Source: ChocPot-Mid sp964511865
GTDB lineage: Bacteria > Bacteroidota > Ignavibacteria > Kapaibacteriales > UBA2268
NCBI GenBank assembly: GCA_964511865.1
Contig: CAZEHW010000061.1
Coordinates: 1 to 15,959, forward strand
DNA: 15,959 nt
Direction of reading: 5' to 3'
Part shown: positions 1 through 8,950 of the stretch, piece by piece
Position numbering within the stretch: position 1 is the stretch's first letter
Layout: each line of letters opens with the position of its first letter
The notes under the pieces: model-generated
Database searches by the model: none
What the model was told of the DNA's origin: nothing
The model's input: only the letters and a program-made list of their open reading frames with translations
Made by a program: the position numbers and the translations under genes

Positions 1-172
1 AAATCCTGTTATTGATAGAATAACAATGCATGCTTATGAAATCACTTTCTCTCATCCAGGGACAAATGAATTAGTGAGTTTCAGAAGTGAATATCCACGT
101 GACTTCTCCGCATTATTACAAGTCTTAAGAAAATATTCAGCATTACCCGATTATTCTGTATATAATCAATAG
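1..172 (+). CDS. RluA-family 23S rRNA pseudouridine synthase, C-terminal fragment
   Basis: Only the last 56 codons are in the window; the reading frame starts at base 2 and ends with TAG at 170-172. The translation reads NPVIDRITMHAYEITFSHPG, continues through FRSEYPRDFSALLQVLRK and ends YSVYNQ. The pattern of an Arg/His pair followed by LHAY-like residues, an F-x-HP element, and then a P-x-DF-x-x-LL-x-x-LR tail is the usual C-terminus of RluA/RluC/RluD synthases. These convert uridine to pseudouridine in large-subunit rRNA. The catalytic Asp region lies outside the window, so the exact target (RluD-like or other) cannot be told. The gene ends 36 nt before a strong hairpin that would terminate it. 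Confidence 0.8.
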   Translation, partial: NPVIDRITMHAYEITFSHPGTNELVSFRSEYPRDFSALLQVLRKYSALPDYSVYNQ

Positions 173-208
173 AAAACAATAGTCAATAAAAATTATTTAT
201 ATTAATAA

Positions 209-240
209 AAAACCCGTTGTCCTTTTGAACAACGGGTTTT
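209..240. terminator. Bidirectional intrinsic terminator between convergent genes
   Basis: A perfect 12-bp inverted repeat pairs AAAACCCGTTGT (209-220) with ACAACGGGTTTT (229-240) around an 8-nt loop (221-228). The core is GC-rich, with A-runs on one side and T-runs on the other, so it works in both directions. It lies between the stop of the pseudouridine synthase (172) and the stop of the T9SS cargo gene (270), as expected for a shared terminator of convergent genes. Confidence 0.92.
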
Positions 241-269
241 ATAATACCGAATATTATTTAAAAATAATA

Positions 270-3200
270 TTACTTCACTACTGACATCTTGCCTGTCATA
301 ACTTTATCAGCTACAGTAAGTCTGTAGATGTAAGTACCACTGGCAACCTTGTTTCCACTGTTATCAACAGCATTCCAAATCTTTGTATATGAACCTGCAG
401 AAAGAGTTTCATTTGTTAATGTATTAACAACATTTCCGTAAATGTCAAGTACTTCCAAAGAAACATTTGCATTTTCAGGAATTGAGAAGCTCAATGTTGT
501 AGCTTCGTTCAATGGATTTGGTGTGTTTGGCATAAGCACAATGCTTCCCTTTTCGGTGTAAGTTAATGTAACGATATTTGAGAAATCGTCACATGATTGT
601 GTACCGTCAAGGTCAATTTGTCTCAGCTTATACTGATAAGTGGTGTTTGGAATCAAATCTGTATCAACGAAATTGTATTCGTGTGGTACATTCGATGTTC
701 CATGACCGTTAACAAATTCAGGCATTGTATTCCAATCATTATTTTCTGAACCAACAACTTTTCTTTCAACATAGAAACCGTGGTTGTTAACTTCTGATGC
801 TGTCTCCCAAATAAGGTCAATAGCACCCTGACGAACTGAACCCTTGAAATTAGTCAATTCAACAGGAATATCACAATCTTTGAAAGGATATGTAGTGCTG
901 TATGTTCTATGACCAAGATAAGGAACTATTAACGGCATCCATGTTCCTCTTGACAGAGTAGCTGTAGCTCCCTGATCATTTGGTGTAAATCCCTGATGGT
1001 CTAAATGAGCATAGGATGGATTACCTAAAGTTGCCATAAATTGTTCCCAGGAACCACTGCCTAAACCATTTTCAAAAGCAAAGAAATTCTTATTCAATTG
1101 ATTGCTTAGTTTATCTCTTATCCTGAATGATTTCTCAATGTTCAGATAAATACCCGAAGAACCGTTTTTGTCGTCTGTTTCGGGATTGTTGTAGTATAAG
1201 TTTGTACAACGCATACCAACTCTTGATTTTGAAGCACCAAGTTCAATACCTGTTTCACCAAGCTGTGATACAGCTACCCAATAAATTCCTTTCTTAAGGA
1301 CAATCGGTTGAGGTAACATAACAAATACAAACTGATCCCACATAGTAGAATCAAGCAACTCATCAAATCCTCTTGTAGTTTCTATAAGCGAACCTGGTAT
1401 TTGATTTGATGGGATATTTTCGCCATCATACATCCTATATGCAATATGATCCGGAGATTGATTCTTTAGACCAAAGAATGCTCCGTAACCGTAGATAGTG
1501 TCTTCGGAAGTCAATTCAAACTTCATAGCAATGCTTCCTGAACCACCGTCTCCACCTGCATCTCCGGCTTCCCAGGTTGGGAAGTTATTGAACCATTTAG
1601 TATAAGCGCCGGCTCCTGAGGAACCACCCATTTTATAACCTTTTGTAGTAAGTCCTCTGCCGTATTCACCAGTCATAGCGTGAACATCATTGGAAGCACG
1701 ACGTAAATTATTTGCATCTGCTACCGGATGATAAGCATACATTGGACCGAATGTTATTGTAAAAGCACTATAAGTTGTATCGTTCAATGGTTCCAAATCT
1801 CCACCCGGAACATAAACATCACCGATAACAACATATTTACCCGGAGGTGAAAGTCTTGCATTCCAGTTAGGCATAGTAATAGGTTCGTCTGAGCCCGGTC
1901 TGAGGAATGGCATTTGTTTTGACCTGCAGTAAATAGGTAAAGTTCTCATCAATATCCAACGAGCAGAATCTTTCGCTCTTTGGTTATAATATGCGAATTC
2001 ATCAAGTCTGTCCTGATAATCTTCATCATCAGGTGAACCTCTCCAAACCCATGATTCAGGTGGGAAGAACATAGCTTGGAAATCAGATTCTCTAACAATA
2101 GATGCTTTAACCCAGAATGACGGAGCCTGTCTGCTCGTATTATTGGTCAAAGACATTCTGATTGGTATGGCAGTTGCCTGACTGGCAGGTGTAATCGTAT
2201 AAGGCCAGTCAATTTCAACTCTTGACATTTCAATATCAACTACTTCATTGTCAGTATAAAGAATTCTGACATTATCTACATAGAATGGATCTTCATCATC
2301 AGCAATCGTTGTTGATCCTAATTGGTTGTTTCTAGCGTAAACACGTACTCTGAATCTGAAATACTTAGCTCCTTCGTCAGGTGCTGTTATGAATGTATCA
2401 GGAATCGGGACATATAATTTCTTATATTCAAAATCAATACCATCGTCATAATAATCGTATCTTAAACCATTAGGATTTCTTTGACCTGTATATACAGGTG
2501 GAGGAAGTGCAGAGTCTTTATCTGATTCCAAGAAACCAACCATGTAACCACCACCGCCGAATAGAGTATACGCAGACATTTTCTTTTCTGTTGGTGCACC
2601 ATTTCTTCTAAGATGCCATCTCCAATTGTCTGTAGCAATATTTGTGATAAATGTTCCATCCCTCCATGCAGGAGAAGGTCTTGCAAATTCAACATGAATC
2701 TGGTCACATAACTCGTTGGTTGAGGATGCACCATAGTTAGGATGATAAACTGAATACCAGTTAGATCTTACAACTCTTTGTTCGCAACCTACTAATGTAC
2801 CATCACACCAGCCTCTTTCCCAGTCTGAGTTATATGTTGACCTTTGAACAGCTAATGTTAATACGGCACCTTTTTTATTCATCATATCAACAGGGAATGA
2901 ACGTATTTCATAACCGCCCCAAGCACCGTTCCCAACAACTGATGGCGGAGGTCTATGAATTTTTATTACAGGTGAAGCAACTTTCACTCCCGGATATACT
3001 TCGTCATTTTCACATAAGAAATTGCCTCTTGGTGGAAGCGGATTCTTGGAAACCTGGTCGCCCGAAGCTACAGTGGCACCAATACTTACCCATTTGAAAA
3101 CAGATGGAATTGGCGTTGCTGCACCGGAATTGTCAGGTACAATGTGAAATTCTGTTACATCATCAACAAATGGTTCGTCATTCGGTATATGTCTCATTAC

Positions 3201-5168
3201 CCAGAATCTGAGATTTAATGTGTCATCAAATGGCCACATATCACCGAACCCTTCGCCAGTCCTTGGATCAGTAGGGTCAACCATTAGATATGCCTTCATC
3301 AAACCTATGTTCGACATAAACAAATCATTTGGTTCAAATGGTGGAAAGTAAACCTGAACAAAGCCATATGGAGGAATTCCATTCCATGGTAATTTCAAAA
3401 TATTACTTCCATCATAATAATCAGCATGCATGGTGTCAGCTTCATAGTTTGCACCGCTCAATTTTACTTTTGATAGAATTATTTTTTCGAAAGCTTCATC
3501 ACCTATTTTACGGGCAATAGCTGTACTGTCAACCTTCAAATATTTGTTGTAAAGAGGTCTTCTTGTTGCCTGGTTAATAATTGCACAGCGAACTCTAAAA
3601 TTCAAATCCTGTGGTTGATAATTAACCCCAGTCGGACCCTGAATATCATTAGATAGGTTTTGAACAATAGCAACTGGTTGTAATTGACCAACCTGTTCGT
3701 GACCTGCAAGAATTTCATAATCCGGCGCCTGAGCTGTCAAAACCTTTTCTGTAAAATCAGTAGCTCCTTCTTCTTGTTTTCTAACTCTGAAACCAAGGTC
3801 AACTACACGAAGAGTATTCTTCCATGCTTTGAATTTTACAGCTTGAGTTGGTTCAGGATAACCCGGATGATTGTTTCCTGTATAATATTTTGACCAAACA
3901 TAGGTATAGTTGTTATAATCTGAAGCCCAAGGAAATGTACCGGATGTTATATCCTTGGAATCATAATTTTGATGACGTCCACTTCCAAAAACTCCTGAAT
4001 GTGTATTGAACAATAACAATTGCTTACCTTCTGTCAGATAAATTGAATAAGTTTTTCTTCCATTTATTCTGTCATAGTTGAAAGTAATTGAGTTGTCTGT
4101 TTTATCAAGAATAATCTGACCGCTTACAGATATATAACCATTATCGGCGGCAGTCATTGCATTTGGATTTACAGAGGCATCACTACTGGTTGGATCAAGC
4201 GTATAAGTTAATCCCGGGTAGTAAAGTATAGAACCCTTTAACTGCATCTCAACAAAATAGACAATCAACTTATTCGGTGCTTTATAGAAATATACTTTAC
4301 CTCTGTCTCTAGATGTCTGTGCATTCGCATCCCATTGGGATAAATAGCCGTCTCCCCAAAAAGGAGCAATTATTGGTACTCCGCAAGTATTACGCGCAGT
4401 CATTACCAAATTTGGGTTTGTAGAACCTGCTATTCCTGCTGCAAGTTCACGCATAAGTCCATCAGTAGTTGCATCTGCTGTTCCATCTGAGGATAAGTTT
4501 GGAGGTCTGAGGAACCAATCAAAACTGTGAGTATTATAGCAGTTATCCACCTGAGGATCAGTATAAGTATTGCCTTCAACTTTTCTTTGAGGCGGAGTAG
4601 CATTGTCGTAGAAATACCTTCCGTTAGCCAGCATGATACCACCATTTGTAAATACATAGAAACTGTCATACTTCATGCCCATGTATTCAAAATCAAATCC
4701 AATTGGAATTGGACCTGCAAAAGCGTTATCAACCGAATCTTCAGGAATGGCATCATTCCTAAAAAATCTGTAGCCGTCATTTTTTCGGCTGGGATCTTCA
4801 AAAAAAGCAATATCTCTTTGATTTGGACCGGATAATATTCTTCTCCAGTTCAAAGCGTCGTCGAGTGTATCAACAAATACATAATCCGGCATCCATGGTT
4901 TTCCTGCGCGGTCACCACTATGTACGAAATAGTATCCGGTTGATATGGCTGCATCGCCTTTAGGATTGACTATCGGGTCATTCGCGGTAGGGTTACCAGT
5001 TTTCCTAAATGGCAAAGGGTAACTCGTGCCTGGGAATGCCCCACCGAAATCAACGGGCTCACTCTTCCGAAGCAGCTCAACTTTAAAATCTTTACTGTCT
5101 TTCGCGAAAGTATTTAGGGATAACAGTAACCCGCAAAATACAGTAAATAGTATAATGAATCTTTTCAT
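270..5168 (-). CDS. Giant secreted protein with T9SS type A C-terminal sorting domain
   Basis: This is a 1632-residue protein. The chosen start, ATG at 5168, opens with MKRFIILFTVFCGLLLSLN and a signal peptide ending TFA (about residue 22); AAGGA lies 7 nt upstream. The frame stays open to 5300, but that extension is Lys/Asn/Ile-rich and is encoded by AT-rich repeats, so I reject it. Near residues 157-180, GFDFEYMG...FYVFTNGGIML resembles an Ig-like or NIDO-like surface-protein segment. A large middle region has many Trp/Tyr/Pro and no enzyme motif I recognise; DPFYVDNVRI recalls the end of a jelly-roll domain. Residues about 1432-1547 (PVELTNF...WETASEVNNHGFYVERK) are a fibronectin III-like module typical of T9SS cargo. 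The last 85 residues form a FlgD-like Ig/Por sorting domain (DIYGNVV, SGTYIYRL, ending GKMSVVK). By family knowledge it should be exported by Sec, moved across the outer membrane by T9SS, and anchored or released. Specific function unknown. Confidence 0.9.
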   Translation of the reverse strand: MKRFIILFTVFCGLLLSLNTFAKDSKDFKVELLRKSEPVDFGGAFPGTSYPLPFRKTGNPTANDPIVNPKGDAAISTGYYFVHSGDRAGKPWMPDYVFVDTLDDALNWRRILSGPNQRDIAFFEDPSRKNDGYRFFRNDAIPEDSVDNAFAGPIPIGFDFEYMGMKYDSFYVFTNGGIMLANGRYFYDNATPPQRKVEGNTYTDPQVDNCYNTHSFDWFLRPPNLSSDGTADATTDGLMRELAAGIAGSTNPNLVMTARNTCGVPIIAPFWGDGYLSQWDANAQTSRDRGKVYFYKAPNKLIVYFVEMQLKGSILYYPGLTYTLDPTSSDASVNPNAMTAADNGYISVSGQIILDKTDNSITFNYDRINGRKTYSIYLTEGKQLLLFNTHSGVFGSGRHQNYDSKDITSGTFPWASDYNNYTYVWSKYYTGNNHPGYPEPTQAVKFKAWKNTLRVVDLGFRVRKQEEGATDFTEKVLTAQAPDYEILAGHEQVGQLQPVAIVQNLSNDIQGPTGVNYQPQDLNFRVRCAIINQATRRPLYNKYLKVDSTAIARKIGDEAFEKIILSKVKLSGANYEADTMHADYYDGSNILKLPWNGIPPYGFVQVYFPPFEPNDLFMSNIGLMKAYLMVDPTDPRTGEGFGDMWPFDDTLNLRFWVMRHIPNDEPFVDDVTEFHIVPDNSGAATPIPSVFKWVSIGATVASGDQVSKNPLPPRGNFLCENDEVYPGVKVASPVIKIHRPPPSVVGNGAWGGYEIRSFPVDMMNKKGAVLTLAVQRSTYNSDWERGWCDGTLVGCEQRVVRSNWYSVYHPNYGASSTNELCDQIHVEFARPSPAWRDGTFITNIATDNWRWHLRRNGAPTEKKMSAYTLFGGGGYMVGFLESDKDSALPPPVYTGQRNPNGLRYDYYDDGIDFEYKKLYVPIPDTFITAPDEGAKYFRFRVRVYARNNQLGSTTIADDEDPFYVDNVRILYTDNEVVDIEMSRVEIDWPYTITPASQATAIPIRMSLTNNTSRQAPSFWVKASIVRESDFQAMFFPPESWVWRGSPDDEDYQDRLDEFAYYNQRAKDSARWILMRTLPIYCRSKQMPFLRPGSDEPITMPNWNARLSPPGKYVVIGDVYVPGGDLEPLNDTTYSAFTITFGPMYAYHPVADANNLRRASNDVHAMTGEYGRGLTTKGYKMGGSSGAGAYTKWFNNFPTWEAGDAGGDGGSGSIAMKFELTSEDTIYGYGAFFGLKNQSPDHIAYRMYDGENIPSNQIPGSLIETTRGFDELLDSTMWDQFVFVMLPQPIVLKKGIYWVAVSQLGETGIELGASKSRVGMRCTNLYYNNPETDDKNGSSGIYLNIEKSFRIRDKLSNQLNKNFFAFENGLGSGSWEQFMATLGNPSYAHLDHQGFTPNDQGATATLSRGTWMPLIVPYLGHRTYSTTYPFKDCDIPVELTNFKGSVRQGAIDLIWETASEVNNHGFYVERKVVGSENNDWNTMPEFVNGHGTSNVPHEYNFVDTDLIPNTTYQYKLRQIDLDGTQSCDDFSNIVTLTYTEKGSIVLMPNTPNPLNEATTLSFSIPENANVSLEVLDIYGNVVNTLTNETLSAGSYTKIWNAVDNSGNKVASGTYIYRLTVADKVMTGKMSVVK

Positions 5169-5744
5169 AATGATTCCTTTATATTGGTTAAACAAAATAT
5201 AATTTATTATATTAAACTTTTTATTAGTTAAACGTTTATTTATTATCTTTTCCATATTTATTATCCTTTCCATTTGCAATCTTGTATTTATTGTTATCAC
5301 TGACTTATATATTTATCATATAATAACATTAATGATATTGACTAAAATATAAACTACAATTTAATAAAAACTTTGAACTTGCACAAAATGTTTCAAAATA
5401 TTGTGTAAAGTATTTTTTTTATTGTTTTAGCTTTCACTCCTACTCAATTTTCATAGAACATTTTCTTTGTAAATCTCATTAACTATTTAAATTTTCAAGT
5501 AACATAGTCATAAATAAAAGTTTTAAAATTTTTGTATTTCTTCTATATACAATAACACATGAGAAGGCAAATCGTCTCAGAAATATATGTGAATAATGGC
5601 AAAAAATCGACGAACAGCATGTTTAATGCTATGAACGACATTTTTTAAGCGGTGAATGACTCCAATTTTCTCTAAAAAACACACAAAATGTCTTAAAAAT
5701 GAATGTTTTCAGGGATTTGTGATGATAAATTAATGTGAATTTAA
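5169..5744. other. AT-rich intergenic region upstream of the T9SS cargo gene
   Basis: This is a 576-nt gap between two minus-strand genes: the MATE exporter stop at 5745 and the T9SS cargo start at 5168. It is strongly A/T-rich and holds no coding frame I believe. Visible structure includes the 18-bp tandem repeat described separately and a short inverted repeat AGCAT-gttta-ATGCT (5616-5630). On the minus strand that repeat is followed about 10 nt later by six T's, so it could be a weak terminator for the MATE gene. The decamer CACAAAATGT occurs at 5382 and again at 5682. No clear promoter of either sigma-70 or Bacteroidetes type stands out, although the cargo gene's promoter must lie here if it has its own. 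Confidence 0.6.
5238..5273 (-). repeat. 18-bp tandem direct repeat, two copies
   Basis: Read on the minus strand, the two copies are ATGGAAAGGATAATAAAT (5273-5256) and ATGGAAAAGATAATAAAT (5255-5238). They abut directly and differ at one base. They lie about 70-105 nt upstream of the T9SS cargo start codon, probably in its leader or promoter region. In the cargo frame they would encode MERIIN and MEKIIN, but I do not think this is translated as part of that protein. Each copy contains a purine-rich GGAAAGGA-like stretch and an in-frame ATG. Replication slippage is the simplest origin. Confidence 0.75.
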
Positions 5745-7091
5745 TCATATTTTAACTTTTAACCACTTCTTTTGTTGCAAACTAAGCAATCCAATTCCGG
5801 CAAAAAAGACCTGACTTAGCAAAATTGCTATCCAAATTCCATTTTCATGCAAGCTTGTGTAATGTGAAAGAATATACGCTAATGGTAATTGGAAAAGGTA
5901 AAGAACTATTATCACCAGTTTCAGACTTCGGAAGTAATCACCCGCACCGCTTATTACACGTATGGTTAATAAACCAATGGAGAAAAATACATAAGAAAAG
6001 GATATTATCTTAAGGTAGATATCAGTCATATCCAGCAATGCAGTATCGGTAGAAAATAGCATTGCAAAATATTTACCAAAAAAGAAGACAAGAATACCCA
6101 AAAATATCATAAGAAATGAAACTTGTTTCACAGCAGATTTGTGAAATTGGAAAATTCGTTCAACTTGATTAGCACCCAGATTTTGACCGGTTATAATTTC
6201 AAGCGCAACACCTACTGCAAAAATACTCATGAAAACAAAAAGGTCAACTCTTAATCCAATCATATAGGTTGTAAGAACAACTGTTCCAAATAGAGTAGTC
6301 ATCCATGTTAAAATCATTCTGTTCAAACTTATTGATACAACCTGCAATGAAGCAGGAATTCCGAGTTTTAGAATTTTTCTTATTATTACAAAATCAAATC
6401 TGAAATTCTTAAAGGATACTTCAATTTTCTTGTAATAACCGAACAGCACAATTAATGCAATTACGCTTCCTAATGCCTGTGAAATTGCCGCAGCAAATCC
6501 TGCACCATAGACGCCCCATTCAGGAAAAGGACCAAAACCAAAAATAAACAAAGGTGCTAAAATTGCATTAATAACATTTGCAGAAATTAGTATCACCATA
6601 GGAATCATAGAATTTCCGGTTGACCTTATCATTGAATTTACTTGAAATATCAGAAAATTAAAGGGAATTCCATATGATATTATTGATAAGTAATCATAAG
6701 AGAGTTGCCTCACCTCTCCATTTAGATTTAATAAGTCCAACATTACATTAATTGACAAATTTAAAATAACCGCTATCGCAATTGCGAAAATAAACATGAA
6801 AGCCAAACCTTGTGCCGCAGTTTCCCCTGCTTTTCTGTAATTTAATTCACCGACTCTTCTTGCAACAATTATTCCTGTACCTACGCCAAACCCTATACCG
6901 ATACCAAATGAGAAAAATAAAAGTTGTTCCCCAACACCTACAGCCGCGATTGCATTTGAACCAAGTCTGCTGACATAAAACATATCCACCCATGCATAGA
7001 GCATATGGATAAGAAAACTTATCGTCAAAGGTAAGGAAAATCTCCTCAAACTTGAATCAATAGGACCCGATAATAAATCTACATTTGCCAT
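5745..7091 (-). CDS. MATE-family multidrug/cation exporter
   Basis: A 448-residue, highly hydrophobic protein with about 12 predicted membrane helices arranged as two similar halves, the usual MATE (MatE domain twice) length and plan. The N-terminal half starts SSLRRFSLPLTISFLIHMLY, then WVDMFYVSRLGSNAIAAVGV, which is the typical MATE helix 1-2 region (D-x-x-x-x-x-RLG, AIAAVG). The second half (from about residue 240) has KILKLGIPASLQVVSISLNR, again a MATE signature, and later ITGQNLGA, matching the conserved G-Q-N-x-GA. MATE proteins export organic cations, drugs or metabolites using H+ or Na+ gradients; the substrate cannot be read from sequence. The DinF/NorM branch is not resolved. Its start faces the divergent glycosyltransferase start across 155 nt, so the promoters overlap that gap. 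No convincing Shine-Dalgarno precedes ATG 7091. Confidence 0.92.
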   Translation of the reverse strand: MANVDLLSGPIDSSLRRFSLPLTISFLIHMLYAWVDMFYVSRLGSNAIAAVGVGEQLLFFSFGIGIGFGVGTGIIVARRVGELNYRKAGETAAQGLAFMFIFAIAIAVILNLSINVMLDLLNLNGEVRQLSYDYLSIISYGIPFNFLIFQVNSMIRSTGNSMIPMVILISANVINAILAPLFIFGFGPFPEWGVYGAGFAAAISQALGSVIALIVLFGYYKKIEVSFKNFRFDFVIIRKILKLGIPASLQVVSISLNRMILTWMTTLFGTVVLTTYMIGLRVDLFVFMSIFAVGVALEIITGQNLGANQVERIFQFHKSAVKQVSFLMIFLGILVFFFGKYFAMLFSTDTALLDMTDIYLKIISFSYVFFSIGLLTIRVISGAGDYFRSLKLVIIVLYLFQLPLAYILSHYTSLHENGIWIAILLSQVFFAGIGLLSLQQKKWLKVKI

Positions 7092-7246
7092 TATTTATTC
7101 TATTTTCGTTATTAAGTAATAAAGCAACGTATTAACTTAATTTTTGTTTGCTAAAATATTTCATTTAAGATTAAGAATAGTGTATATAGAAAAATAATAA
7201 CATTATTTGTAAATTTGTAAATGTTTTAATCAAAGAATTCAATATT

Positions 7247-8368
7247 ATGTTTATAGATATTATTTTTTTAATTGCATTTTGTATTTTTTTTCTGAGAGTT
7301 TTAGTTTCTTACATAGGAGCTATCAAAGAACGAAATAAAAATGTTTTTCAAAATTTTTCCGATGAACCCTTTAAACTCTCTGTCGTAGTTCCGGCAAGGA
7401 ATGAAGAAAATACAATCAAGGATTGTATTGAATCAATATCCAAGAGCAATTATCCCAATGATAAATTTGAAATTATTGCGGTAAATGACCGCTCAACAGA
7501 CCGTACATTGGAAATTCTGACTGATTTGAAAAGCACTATCAATAATCTATCCATCATTAACATTGATGATAGTATTAAGAAAAAAAATCTATCCGGTAAA
7601 CCCGGTGCTTTACAGGCAGGTATAGAAAGTGCTGAAGGTGAAATTATCATTATGACAGATGCTGACTGTGTAGTAAATCCGGATTGGCTCTTAACTTTAT
7701 CTAAGACTTTCGAGGATAAAAATATTGGTATGTCAGCCGGTTACACTGCAATAAAATCAAAAACGATGTTTGATAAAATTCAATCAGTTGAATGGACTTA
7801 TCTTCATACTTTGGCTACTTCCGGAGTAGGATTTGATATTCCTTTAAGTTGTTATGGAAACAACCTTGCTGTACGAAAAAATGACTTTGATTCAATTGGT
7901 GGATACCATAGTGTAAGTTTTTCTGTAACCGAAGACCTTGCACTTATGCACGCCATTCACCGAAGCGGAAAAAAAATAAGATACCTCACAATGCCTGAGG
8001 CAACAATAACAACTATACCTTGTCCTTCATTTAAAGAATATTTGAAACAAAAGCATAGATGGACTATTGGTGCTATGGATTTAGGATGGATAGCCGTACT
8101 TTTTGTTCTTACATCATTTGCAATGTGGTTTGGTATTGTATTGTCCATATTCACATGTCAGCCGCTTTGGCTGCTTTCATTTTTCATATTAAGAATTGCC
8201 GGTGATTCCTTAATAACAATACCAAGTGCTATAATTTTAAAAAAGAAAGAAATAATTCCATGGGTTGTTCCATCAATTTTCTTTTTTATGTTTATGGAAT
8301 TGCTTGCTCCTTTTTTCCTGTTAAAAAGAGATGTTAAATGGAAAGGACAGACGTTTAGCAATGTATAA
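7247..8368 (+). CDS. Membrane-anchored GT2 family glycosyltransferase
   Basis: A 373-residue protein. An N-terminal membrane helix (about 4-24) is followed by a cytosolic GT-A domain. SVVVPARNEE (45-54) is the family 2 opening. DRSTD (81-85) and TDADC with D138/D140 form the nucleotide-sugar and metal sites. TED (228-230) supplies the likely catalytic acid, and QKHRW (268-272) is the Q-x-x-RW motif of processive or membrane GT2 enzymes. Two or three more helices follow (about 280-300, 305-330, 338-358), and the C-terminus ends WKGQTF, like the W-x-GR tail of related lipid glycosyltransferases. It should transfer a sugar from a nucleotide sugar to a lipid or a growing polysaccharide at the inner membrane; donor and acceptor are unknown. 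The gene is divergent from the MATE exporter. TAAATTTG (7210-7217) fits the Bacteroidetes -7 box, but no matching -33 box is present, so this promoter is weakly supported. Confidence 0.92.
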   Translation: MFIDIIFLIAFCIFFLRVLVSYIGAIKERNKNVFQNFSDEPFKLSVVVPARNEENTIKDCIESISKSNYPNDKFEIIAVNDRSTDRTLEILTDLKSTINNLSIINIDDSIKKKNLSGKPGALQAGIESAEGEIIIMTDADCVVNPDWLLTLSKTFEDKNIGMSAGYTAIKSKTMFDKIQSVEWTYLHTLATSGVGFDIPLSCYGNNLAVRKNDFDSIGGYHSVSFSVTEDLALMHAIHRSGKKIRYLTMPEATITTIPCPSFKEYLKQKHRWTIGAMDLGWIAVLFVLTSFAMWFGIVLSIFTCQPLWLLSFFILRIAGDSLITIPSAIILKKKEIIPWVVPSIFFFMFMELLAPFFLLKRDVKWKGQTFSNV

Positions 8369-8400
8369 TGTAAAATAAAGCATAGGTTTGATTGCTTGAG

Positions 8401-8949
8401 TTAATCTTGAGTAGATTTTTGCTTTCTCATCACCATTAGCATTCTGACAAAATAATAGATAAATGAACCTGACAATAATGCAGTAGAAATCAAAACTCCC
8501 CAAAAGACAATTACATCAATATTAAGAATCATAAACATCAGGGTAAGACCTAAAATTGTAACTGTCAACTTTCCTAAAATATTTGATGGAAGAACCCATC
8601 CGATTTTTTTGGAAGCCCAAAGACCCCCCAACATTAGTAAAAAATCCCTCCCCCATATCAATGCTGCAAACCAAACCGGCATTCTACCTTGAATTAATAG
8701 CATGATAACTACAACTCCAACAAAAAGCTTGTCAGAGACAGGGTCAATTATTTTTCCAAATTCAGTAATCTGATTGAATCTCCTTGCAAAATAGCCATCA
8801 AGGTTATCTGTGATTGAGGAAAGAAACCCTAAAAGAACAGCTATTACATTTTCCTGATGCCAAAGGGCAATACCCATTGGAATAACAAGCAATATCCTCA
8901 ACATACTTAATATATTTGGCAGATTCCAGATTTCATTCTTATTAATCAT
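8401..8949 (-). CDS. CDP-alcohol phosphatidyltransferase (PgsA-like)
   Basis: A 182-residue integral membrane protein. It carries the complete CDP-alcohol phosphotransferase motif D-x2-DG-x2-AR-x8-G-x3-D-x3-D as D48, D51, G52, A55, R56, G65, D69 and D73 (DNLDGYFARR then FGKIIDPVSDK). These Asp residues bind two divalent metals and the CDP-diacylglycerol. The opening NLPNILSMLRILL matches phosphatidylglycerophosphate synthases, so glycerol-3-phosphate is the most likely acceptor and phosphatidylglycerol or cardiolipin precursor synthesis the likely role. Acceptor specificity in this family is hard to infer, and another alcohol is possible. Five or six membrane helices are visible. The ATG (8949) begins 1 nt after the stop of the upstream symporter (8951), so the two are almost certainly co-transcribed and probably translationally coupled. 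It is convergent with the glycosyltransferase, 32 nt apart. Confidence 0.9.
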   Translation of the reverse strand: MINKNEIWNLPNILSMLRILLVIPMGIALWHQENVIAVLLGFLSSITDNLDGYFARRFNQITEFGKIIDPVSDKLFVGVVVIMLLIQGRMPVWFAALIWGRDFLLMLGGLWASKKIGWVLPSNILGKLTVTILGLTLMFMILNIDVIVFWGVLISTALLSGSFIYYFVRMLMVMRKQKSTQD

Positions 8950-8950
8950 A

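Noticed and set aside
2462..4835. Several 60-100 codon frames on both strands inside the T9SS cargo gene
   Set aside because: They overlap a clearly coding 1632-codon frame, lack domain-like sequence, and look like frame shadows.
5169..5300. N-terminal extension of the T9SS cargo frame by 44 codons
   Set aside because: The extension would bury the signal peptide, is Lys/Asn/Ile-rich, and is made of AT-rich sequence and a tandem repeat; ATG 5168 has AAGGA upstream and an immediate signal peptide.
5382..5699. Decamer CACAAAATGT repeated 300 bp apart, the first copy within a weak CACAA...TTGTG dyad
   Set aside because: In such AT-rich sequence two copies of an A-rich decamer are not compelling, and the flanks differ.
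7207..7222. Tandem TTTGTAAA TTTGTAAA with a TAAATTTG -7-like box before the glycosyltransferase
   Set aside because: No -33 partner at a suitable distance; listed only as a weak possibility in the gene entry.
7957..8503. Minus-strand frames at the end of the glycosyltransferase gene and the start of the intergenic gap
   Set aside because: They overlap conserved glycosyltransferase motifs or the phosphatidyltransferase in another frame, with no recognisable protein features.
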